Assembly: GCA_001303885.1 (NCBI GenBank)
Contig: LJUE01000011.1
Span: 1-21,845 of the forward strand
Length of the DNA stretch: 21,845 bases
Reading direction: 5' to 3'
From: Planctomycetes bacterium SM23_32
GTDB lineage: Bacteria; Planctomycetota; Brocadiia; SM23-32
Shown here: piece by piece, positions 15,964 through 21,845 of the stretch
Position numbering within the stretch: the stretch's first letter is position 1
Layout of the letters: every line of letters begins with the position of its first letter
Notes under the pieces: generated by a model
What the model saw: only the letters and a program-made list of their open reading frames with translations
Told to the model about the DNA's origin: nothing
Database searches by the model: none
Program-made: the position numbers and the translations under genes

Positions 15964-16905
15964 ATGCGGGAACTCTCACACAAGCGCCGGCGCGCAGGCT
16001 TTACGTTAGTGGAGCTTCTGGTGGTCATCGGCATCATCGCCGTCCTGGCCGCCCTGCTGACCCCCGCGCTCATGGCCGCCATGGACAAGGCCCACGAGAC
16101 GCGCACCCTGAGCCGCATCCACCAGGGCGAGCTGGCTGCCCAGGCCTTCTTCAACGACCACGGCGACTATCCCCCCTCCCATTGGGCCGAGCTGGACGAC
16201 ATCTTCGAGTATGACCCCGATGCCAACGGCGACTACGACACGTTCGACGGCCTCAACGACTCGTCCAATCCGAACACCATCAACGAGGGCATCGAGGTCT
16301 TCCTGGCCTGCGTCGCCTCCCAGCAGGGCGCCTACATGGAGCCCCCCGACGACATGCTGCGCGACGTGGACGGCCAGGACGCCGGAGACCCGGAGGGCGA
16401 CTTCGACGCCGACGTGGACGGCGACTACGACCCCTACGACGTCTACGCCGCCACCAACTGGCTGTTCGGCGGCGACGGCTCGCCCGTCTTCGAGCTGGTG
16501 GACTGGTGGGGCAACCCCCTGGTCTACTTCCACAACCGCGACTACGCCGACCACGACGGCTGGGACCAGAGCGCCGGCGAGTACTACGAGCCAACGGACC
16601 CGGACGAGCAGGTCGAATACGCCGACGAGCAGGGCGCCCTCTACCCCTGCTACGCCCGGAGCACCTACTGGCGCTACGACGACGACACCAGCACCGGGGT
16701 GCCGAACGTCACGGGCAACCATCCGAACCTGAACACCTTCCAGCTCTATAGCTGGGGGCTCGACCTCCAGCCGGGCTGCGCGGAGGCCGAGGACCCAGGC
16801 ACCGGCGCACCGGAGGGCTACCCGAACCCGAACCAGCCCGGCATCTGGGCCGGCTGGACGAGCAAGAGCGGCAACCTGTGCAACTGGGAGGAGCGCGCGC
16901 CATGA
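15964..16905 (+). CDS. gspG: GspG-like (major-type) pseudopilin with two EF-hand/dockerin-like calcium loops
   Basis: ATG 15964 has AAAGGAG about 7 bases upstream. The product is 313 residues, about twice the usual GspG. The leader is 12 residues with the prepilin peptidase site RRRAG|FTLVELLVVIGIIAV, followed by the hydrophobic helix; Glu +5 is present. GspG hallmarks follow: a GDYPPSHWAELDD segment, DWWGNPLVYF (usual DPWGNPY.Y) and FQLYSWGLD (usual Y.LYS.GAD). Between them is an acidic insert with two 12-residue loops, DPDANGDYDTFD (84-95) and DADVDGDYDPYD (148-159), matching the DxDx(N/D)GxxDxxD pattern of calcium loops. It should be a fibre subunit assembled by PilC and the ATPases, with folding probably calcium-dependent. 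The stop overlaps the next start as ATGA. It could be a fibre-tip or specialised subunit rather than the main one, given its size. Confidence 0.88.
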   Translation: MRELSHKRRRAGFTLVELLVVIGIIAVLAALLTPALMAAMDKAHETRTLSRIHQGELAAQAFFNDHGDYPPSHWAELDDIFEYDPDANGDYDTFDGLNDSSNPNTINEGIEVFLACVASQQGAYMEPPDDMLRDVDGQDAGDPEGDFDADVDGDYDPYDVYAATNWLFGGDGSPVFELVDWWGNPLVYFHNRDYADHDGWDQSAGEYYEPTDPDEQVEYADEQGALYPCYARSTYWRYDDDTSTGVPNVTGNHPNLNTFQLYSWGLDLQPGCAEAEDPGTGAPEGYPNPNQPGIWAGWTSKSGNLCNWEERAP

Positions 16906-18386
16906 GGCGCCCTCGTCAGAGAAGCGGCGTCCTCTACCCGGCCCGCAAAGGCGAGATTCCTCGCCCGCCCTGCGGCGGCCTCGGAATGACAGAAGGCAGG
17001 CCCGGCGCGGGACTCGGGATGGCACGCCGGCTCGTGCCCCGCGGCTTCACGCTGCTGGAGCTGCTGGTGGTGATGGCCATCATGGCCGTGCTCGGCACGC
17101 TCACGGCGGCGGCCTTCGTGGGCATCAGCCGCCGGGCCAGCCGCGAGGGCGCCGCCGAGGACGTGATGGGCCTGCTGCGCCAGGCGCGCGTCTCGGCCAT
17201 CAGCAGCGGCCGGGGCGCCCTGGTGCGCATCAACCCCGCCGAGGGCAGCCTCTACGGCGTGGCCAGCAAGGTGGTGGCCGCCTGGCACTTCGAGCAGGTG
17301 GACGGCGGCGAGACGCCCGGCGCCCGCCGCATGAACGCCAGCACCGTGGGCGACCCCGCCGTGGCGCCCGGCGTCGAGGGCCTCTGCCTCGAGTTCGACG
17401 GTGCCGACGATGCCGTCAACTGCGGCCAGTACCCCGTCTACGACCAGACGGACGGCATCCGCCTGGAGGCCTACGTCTACCCGGTGGGCGCCGACCCCTC
17501 CGGCATGGCGGGCGTCATGGCCAAGCTGGACGAGCACGACAGGCGCGGCTACGCGCTCTGGCTCAACCGGGTCTCCGTGACGGGGGCCGGGACGTTCGCC
17601 GTGAAGGCACGCGTCTACGTCAACGACGAGACCAACGCCGTCGCCGCGTCCGACAAGTGGCGGCTCGACCTGGACTCGGGCGACGTCCTGATCCAGGGCT
17701 CCAAGTGGAGCCACGTGGCGTTCGAGTACGACGGCTTCGAGGCGCGCCTCTACGTGAACGACGTCCTGGCCGACCTGGACAGCTACCGCGCCAGCGAGGC
17801 CGGCAACATCGTGCCCGACCCCAACCCGCTGACCGACAGGGGCTTCGAGGACGACCCGCCGGCCCTGATCATGCCGGCGCGAGGCGGCGCGCTGTACGAC
17901 AACCTGCTGATAGGCGCCGTCTACGACGGCATGAGCTACCACGACTTCCAGGGCCGCATAGACGAGCCGCGCGTGCTGTCGGTGGCCGGCGGGCAGCGCT
18001 ACAGCGTGCCGGAGCGCGTGCCGATGCTGGCTACCGAGCCGGTGCTGCACTTCGACGACGAGGGCCAGCTCGACATCGCCTACCACGCCGGGCCCGTCTA
18101 CGTGGCCCTCGGCGACCCGTTCCAGATGGCCGAGCTGACGGCCAACCTGGCCAGCGGCGTCACGGCGTTCACCGTGGGGCCGACCAACCCGTTCCCCCCC
18201 GCCGGCGGCGTGCTGATGGTGGGCGAGGAGCTGATCCACTACCAGTCGGCGACGGACCTGATGGTGGTGCCCAACGAGCGGGGCTATCTCACCACGGCCG
18301 ACACCCCCCACTTCGCGGGCGACCCCGTCTACTTCGCGCGCGTCATCGAGGTGCCGACCACGGGCTTCGCGCAGAGGGCGGAGTAA
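16902..18386 (+). CDS. GspH-like pseudopilin carrying a LamG (concanavalin-A-like) domain
   Basis: ATG 16902 overlaps the previous stop (ATGA) and has a strong GGGAGGAG about 8 bases upstream, giving 494 residues. The prepilin site is VPRG|FTLLELLVVMAIMAVL with Phe at residue 49. That 48-residue leader is very long; an in-frame ATG at 17019 would give an ordinary 9-residue leader but has no good ribosome site. After the helix, RRASREGAAEDVMGLLRQARVSAISSGRGALVRI is GspH/FimT-like. Residues ~140-365 form a LamG-type beta-sandwich (LCLEFDGADDAVNCG, IRLEAYVYPVG, WSHVAFEYDGFEARLYVNDV, RIDEPRVLSV). The C-terminus holds one copy of a module also found twice in the next gene (18138-18335). A glycan-binding or surface-adhesive minor pseudopilin is the natural inference, but the ligand is unknown. 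Confidence 0.85.
   Translation: MRRPRQRSGVLYPARKGEIPRPPCGGLGMTEGRPGAGLGMARRLVPRGFTLLELLVVMAIMAVLGTLTAAAFVGISRRASREGAAEDVMGLLRQARVSAISSGRGALVRINPAEGSLYGVASKVVAAWHFEQVDGGETPGARRMNASTVGDPAVAPGVEGLCLEFDGADDAVNCGQYPVYDQTDGIRLEAYVYPVGADPSGMAGVMAKLDEHDRRGYALWLNRVSVTGAGTFAVKARVYVNDETNAVAASDKWRLDLDSGDVLIQGSKWSHVAFEYDGFEARLYVNDVLADLDSYRASEAGNIVPDPNPLTDRGFEDDPPALIMPARGGALYDNLLIGAVYDGMSYHDFQGRIDEPRVLSVAGGQRYSVPERVPMLATEPVLHFDDEGQLDIAYHAGPVYVALGDPFQMAELTANLASGVTAFTVGPTNPFPPAGGVLMVGEELIHYQSATDLMVVPNERGYLTTADTPHFAGDPVYFARVIEVPTTGFAQRAE
16938..17012 (+). repeat. Dispersed-repeat-like insert in the pseudopilin leader
   Basis: The core is about 16952-16993. In the forward direction it reads GAGATTCCTCGCC ... 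CTCGGAATGACAG, and in reverse it translates to CHSEAAAGRARNL. This resembles a family of short interspersed repeats seen in many bacterial genomes, whose translations give strings like CHSE/CHPERSE...RNL. A weaker second copy of the right edge (CTCGGGATGGCA) ends at about 17025. It lies exactly between the ribosome site/ATG and the prepilin cleavage site, explaining the oversized leader. Recognition is from memory of such repeats, and no second copy is in this window. Confidence 0.45.
18138..18335 (+). repeat. Copy 1 of a ~70-residue module shared by two pseudopilins
   Basis: In the GspH-like protein this reads as a T-x-F-x-V strand, then PFPPAGGVLMVGEELIHYQS, then NERGYLTTADTPHFAGDPVYF. It shares the pattern F(P)...G...(V)G.E...Y...RG..(T)....H.AG..V with two segments of the following gene. 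Confidence 0.6.
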
Positions 18387-18396
18387 GGAAGCAACC

Positions 18397-21300
18397 ATGA
18401 GGACGGACAACCACAGAGCGCAGACGCCCCGGCCCCCGCGCGGGATACTGGCCCGCTTCTTCGGCGGGCGGGGCGCCGCCCCTTCGGACCCCCGGCGGGG
18501 CGCCGCCATGCTCATCGCCATCATGGTGCTGGCGGCCCTGTTCCTGCTGGGGATGCCGTTCGCCGTGCTGATGCGGCTCCAGCACAGCGCGGGCACGCAG
18601 GCGCTGCACACGTCCCGCGCCCGCACCGGGGACGCCGGCGCGCTGAACGTGGCGAGGGTCGTCCTGGAGCAGGGCAGCTACGTCGTCGAAGCGGAGAGCC
18701 CCGTCTTCCCGTTCGACAACGCGGATGTTGACACTCTGTGGGAGTTCCGCACCACGCTGCGCACGAGCACCCTGGCCGCCTTCGGCGTGGGCGCGGACAC
18801 GATCCTGGTGGACAACGCGCTGGGGTTCGTCAATGACGGCGACCCCGAGACCGTGGACGGTTTCCTTCGCGTGGGCGACGAGTGGCTGGCTTACTCGCAC
18901 GTGGACATGTCGGTAGGCAGCTTCTTCACCAACGGCGGGGTCGGGGTGGCCGATGCACTGCACCGGGGCCTGTTCGGCACGACGGCCACGAACCACGAGG
19001 CCGGAGAGATCGTCTCCGTCTTCCCCGAGGCGGAGCTCTGGACCGTTGACATCCAGGACCCGCAGGCGAAGGTCAACGTCAACACGGCCCCCTACGTCGT
19101 CATCCTGAACCTGCTCGCCTACGCGGGCGTGGATGGCGTGCCGCCGGACGACGCGAGCTTCCCCACCGACCGGCAGCGTCACATCGCCTGGGCCATCGCC
19201 TCCTACCGCACCGACTTCTCCCATTGGGAGAACGACTACGACGGCAACGACGACGTGCCGGACGGCTCGTACACGCCGTTCCAGAACGTGAGCATGCTGA
19301 AGAACATCGCGCAGGCCCCCTTCTTCACCGGCGCCGGGGGGAGCTATGAGCCGCTCTCGGCGGCCGAGTTCGACCTGCTGCGCCCCTACATCACGGTGAC
19401 CTCCTCGCACGGAGAGAGCGCGGAGCGCTGGTGGGGCACTTACGCCCTCCAGGGCGACGTGCTGAGCAGCCCGACTGCGGGGACGGCGGAGACCGGGCTG
19501 ATCGCCGCCAACCTGGACAACGTCGCCGGCATGGGCGTCGGCACCGTGGTCCGCTTTCGGGACGACGCCGACCCGTCGGACGTCGAGTACGCCATCGTGG
19601 AGGCGAAGAACGAAGACACGAACCTGGCCCAGGTCGTGAGCGCCGGCGACACGATCATCTACGTCAACGACGCGCGGGGTTTCCGCCAGCGCTCGGACAC
19701 GACGCCGGGCTACATCTTCATCAACGACGGCACGAACCCCGAGTGGGTCAGTTACAGCAGCGTGGACACGTCGGGCTCGCCGCACGCCCTGATCGGCGTG
19801 GAGCACGACGTGTGGGGCGGCTCGCCAGCGAGCGGCACGCAGTTCGGCCACGCGGCGGGCGTCCCCCTGGACGGCTGCGTCATATCCTGGGCCACCGGCT
19901 ACCCCCTCGCGGCCGAGCGCCTCGCCGGAGCCACCACCGTCGAGGCCGAGAAGCGCCATGCCCTCAACATCAACACCGTGACCGAGCCCATCGTGCTCCA
20001 GTCCGTGCTGAACGGCATGACGGACTTCGAGGCCGGGTCGGAGTACCTCATCGAGCCCGTGTCGGCCGTGCTGATCGCCGACGCCTTGCTGGACCACACG
20101 TCGGGGGGCGGCGGGCCGCCCTACGAATTCTTCGACGGCGACGAGGACTGGTTCGACGGAGACGGCAGCGTCCCGCCGCGTGATGAGTTGGAGGCGTTCA
20201 TCAACGGCCTCGGCACCGTGACCTCCGGCGACAAGGAGATGCTGAGGTACAACCTGAACGCGGACAGCCAGGAGCAGTGGACGGCCGTCTCGACCGTGCC
20301 GCTGCGGTTCAACAGCGGCACGCTCACGTCGGCGGACGTGCACTCGCTGGCGGTCGCGGACGATGAAGCGGGCACTCCGGTTGCTCGCTCGGCGGTGGCC
20401 CGCGCGCCCATCGCTTCGCCGCGCCGCTACGTCTGGGTCTGGCTGAGCCAGCAGGACTTCCTCAAAGAGATGACGAGGACGCTCAAGCATGCCAGGATCC
20501 TCACGCACGAGCTGAACCAGCGGCTCGACCCCGCCGACCTGGAGGCCGAGTCCCGCTACCTCAGCAAGGCGGCGGGCATCGGCAGCGTCGGGCCGGAGTT
20601 GCTCGCCCTCAGCCCCAACGGCTTCACCACCCTGCTGGAGGGCCTGCACGAACCGGCGGCCCTCTTCCCGAGCGACGCCTTCGACCTGGACTACTCGGTG
20701 GCAGCCGACACGGCGGCCTACAGCGCGCCCGTGCCCTCGGCGGACAACACGACGTCCCAGGGCATCACGAGCGCCCGGCTCGCCTACGAGACGCGCTACT
20801 ACGAGGCATCCGGCACGCGCCACGTCGGCGCCGACAGCTTCCACGCCACCATCCAGCCGCTGGCCGTGGAGTTCTGGATCCGGCCCGCCGGCCCGCCGGA
20901 GGCCGGCGAACGGCAGGTGCTGTTCGACCTCGGAGAGGGCAACTGGGAAGACGACCCCAACCAGTTGCGCGTCTACCTGGAGCAGGCGCCGGCGCCGTTC
21001 GACGAGACGTGGCAGCTCGTGGTGCACGTCAACGACGAGATCAGCGGCAAGGTGCAGGCGCGCAGCTCGGTCCCGGACCCGGTGCACGGCGACCCCGGCT
21101 TCCTGCTGGGGCCGGGCGAGTGGCATCACGTGGCCGTGGCGCTGGCCGGCACGTTCAAGGACGAAATGGCGCTCTTCATTGACGGCATCTACGACCGCAG
21201 GATGGAATGGAAGCACATCTACACGGCCGGCGAGGACACGGAAGCCTACACCGACGAGGGATACTTCTGGTCGGTGGCGATGACGGTGCCGCTCAAGAAG

Positions 21301-21845
21301 TATGCGGTCTCGGAGGGGCCCGACTACGTGGACCCCGACTGGTTCTGGAGCCTCGCCAGCGGCCACACGCGCATCGGCCTCCAGGATGCGGACGGCCTGC
21401 CCGAGCGCGGATGGGTGGCCATCAACGACACCTCGGCGCTCTACGAGTACACCTACAACGGCACGGACACGGTGGTCGTGAACGGGACCACCTACCCCGT
21501 CATCCAGCTCGTCAACCCGGCCACGCTCCAGGAGAGCCACTACGCCGACGAGCCGGTGACGGTGATGGTCCCCGTCGTGCAGCCGGCCGTGCACAGGCCG
21601 ACCGGCACGACGGACATCATCCAGGATGGTGACAACGTCGCGTTCTCGGGCTACAGCGACGGCGGCAACGGGGCCTTCGACTCGGACGCGACGACCGGCA
21701 CGGCCATCGTTGACCTGGTGATGCCCAACCCGGACCCGGCGACCACCACGACGAAGTTCCCCGGCTACTACCAGTGGCTGGTGTTCGACCCGCAGACGGC
21801 GGCGGACCCCATCGTGTCGGTGGCCGGCCCTCCGATAGACACGCT
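18397..21845 (+). CDS. gspK: Giant GspK-like minor pseudopilin with inserted modules and a LamG domain (3' partial)
   Basis: ATG 18397 has AAGGAAG about 5 bases upstream and lies 10 bp after the previous stop. The frame is open to the window end (1149 residues so far; ordinary GspK is about 300-350). A long basic leader precedes DPRRG|AAMLIAIMVLAALFLLGMPF, a GspK-style N-helix. GspK hallmarks are IQDPQAKVNVNTAPYVVILNLL (Asn 227/229) and LLRPYITVTSS. A second Asn motif, HALNINTVTEPIVLQSVLNGM (Asn 524/526), repeats the first. Two copies of the shared module lie at about residues 131-208 and 409-491. From about residue 790 a LamG-like domain follows (AVEFWIRPAG, GEWHHVAVALAG, ALFIDGIYD). GspK caps the pseudopilus tip in known systems, so a LamG-bearing tip protein could contact extracellular ligands. 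The real end and any further domains are outside the window. Confidence 0.82.
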   Translation, partial: MRTDNHRAQTPRPPRGILARFFGGRGAAPSDPRRGAAMLIAIMVLAALFLLGMPFAVLMRLQHSAGTQALHTSRARTGDAGALNVARVVLEQGSYVVEAESPVFPFDNADVDTLWEFRTTLRTSTLAAFGVGADTILVDNALGFVNDGDPETVDGFLRVGDEWLAYSHVDMSVGSFFTNGGVGVADALHRGLFGTTATNHEAGEIVSVFPEAELWTVDIQDPQAKVNVNTAPYVVILNLLAYAGVDGVPPDDASFPTDRQRHIAWAIASYRTDFSHWENDYDGNDDVPDGSYTPFQNVSMLKNIAQAPFFTGAGGSYEPLSAAEFDLLRPYITVTSSHGESAERWWGTYALQGDVLSSPTAGTAETGLIAANLDNVAGMGVGTVVRFRDDADPSDVEYAIVEAKNEDTNLAQVVSAGDTIIYVNDARGFRQRSDTTPGYIFINDGTNPEWVSYSSVDTSGSPHALIGVEHDVWGGSPASGTQFGHAAGVPLDGCVISWATGYPLAAERLAGATTVEAEKRHALNINTVTEPIVLQSVLNGMTDFEAGSEYLIEPVSAVLIADALLDHTSGGGGPPYEFFDGDEDWFDGDGSVPPRDELEAFINGLGTVTSGDKEMLRYNLNADSQEQWTAVSTVPLRFNSGTLTSADVHSLAVADDEAGTPVARSAVARAPIASPRRYVWVWLSQQDFLKEMTRTLKHARILTHELNQRLDPADLEAESRYLSKAAGIGSVGPELLALSPNGFTTLLEGLHEPAALFPSDAFDLDYSVAADTAAYSAPVPSADNTTSQGITSARLAYETRYYEASGTRHVGADSFHATIQPLAVEFWIRPAGPPEAGERQVLFDLGEGNWEDDPNQLRVYLEQAPAPFDETWQLVVHVNDEISGKVQARSSVPDPVHGDPGFLLGPGEWHHVAVALAGTFKDEMALFIDGIYDRRMEWKHIYTAGEDTEAYTDEGYFWSVAMTVPLKKYAVSEGPDYVDPDWFWSLASGHTRIGLQDADGLPERGWVAINDTSALYEYTYNGTDTVVVNGTTYPVIQLVNPATLQESHYADEPVTVMVPVVQPAVHRPTGTTDIIQDGDNVAFSGYSDGGNGAFDSDATTGTAIVDLVMPNPDPATTTTKFPGYYQWLVFDPQTAADPIVSVAGPPIDT
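18468..18507 (+). repeat. 13-bp direct repeat in the leader of the GspK-like gene
   Basis: GCGGGGCGCCGCC occurs at 18468-18480 and 18495-18507, 27 bp apart and in frame. It gives RGAA twice, just before the prepilin-like cleavage site. It accounts for part of the 35-residue leader. Confidence 0.7.
18787..19020 (+). repeat. Copy 2 of the shared pseudopilin module
   Basis: Reads GADTILVDNALGF, then GFLRVGDEWLAYSHVD, then ALHRGLFGTTATNHEAGEIV. It is the clearest copy, with RG..GT....H.AG at its end. It lies between the N-helix and the first NVNTA motif, so it interrupts the GspK fold. Confidence 0.65.
19621..19869 (+). repeat. Copy 3 of the shared pseudopilin module
   Basis: Reads AGDTIIYVNDARGF, then GYIFINDGTNPEWVSYSSVD, then GVEHDVWGGSPASGTQFGHAAGVPL. 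The G...(I)...E.V.YS.VD and GT..GHAAG..L positions match copies 1 and 2, although the RG pair is replaced. Confidence 0.6.

Noticed and set aside
18343..21594. A 1083-codon open frame on the - strand
   Set aside because: It is antisense to the GspK-like gene, has no recognisable domain, and is a product of GC-rich third positions. The + frame has a ribosome site, a prepilin-type helix, GspK motifs and LamG.
1..21845. CRISPR arrays, tRNA or rRNA genes, transposases, attachment sites
   Set aside because: I looked for regular repeats, clover-leaf ends and transposase motifs and saw none that could be supported.

Overview
The window is GC-rich, densely coded bacterial DNA. It holds a Gram-negative LPS-export ATPase (LptB), a eukaryotic-type Ser/Thr kinase of the PknB type, a Gfo/Idh/MocA oxidoreductase, a GH9 glycosidase, and pseudopilins carrying LamG (concanavalin-A-like) domains. 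That mix fits the Planctomycetota or a related PVC/FCB-adjacent lineage. This is inferred from gene content only, because there is no rRNA or other phylogenetic marker. Several genes have promoters close to the sigma-70 consensus with 17-bp spacers.

Left part (1-4163, + strand): the 3' end of a tail-anchored Ser/Thr kinase; a membrane-anchored thioredoxin coupled by a GTGA overlap to a CoA-disulfide-reductase/rhodanese fusion; then a glucosamine-6-phosphate deaminase-like gene with its own promoter. Both the thioredoxin and the deaminase are split by frameshifts, so this stretch is either decaying or poorly assembled.

Middle part (4186-9480, - strand, read from right to left): lptB, a one-TM protein that looks like the periplasmic P1 region of SecD without the SecD channel, a secreted or lipoprotein GH9 enzyme, and a Gfo/Idh/MocA oxidoreductase. 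They are closely spaced and co-directional behind a promoter facing away from the pilus locus. The last two suggest polysaccharide breakdown and sugar metabolism.

Right part (9708 to the end, + strand): a type IV pilus/type II secretion assembly locus. It runs PilB/GspE ATPase, PilT retraction ATPase, second PilB/GspE ATPase, a 363-bp gap with a strong promoter and structured leader, PilC/GspF platform protein, GspG-like pseudopilin, GspH-like pseudopilin with LamG, and a very large GspK-like pseudopilin with LamG that runs off the window. The ATPases would power assembly and retraction, PilC would form the inner-membrane platform, and the pseudopilins would build a short fibre.

The most unusual content is in these pseudopilins. 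It includes two EF-hand/dockerin-type Ca loops in the GspG-like protein, LamG domains in the two minor-type pseudopilins, three divergent copies of one ~70-80-residue module spread over two genes, a duplicated GspK Asn motif, and a dispersed-repeat-like insert in one leader peptide. The whole window also appears to avoid the palindromic hexamer RTCGAY (hand count).
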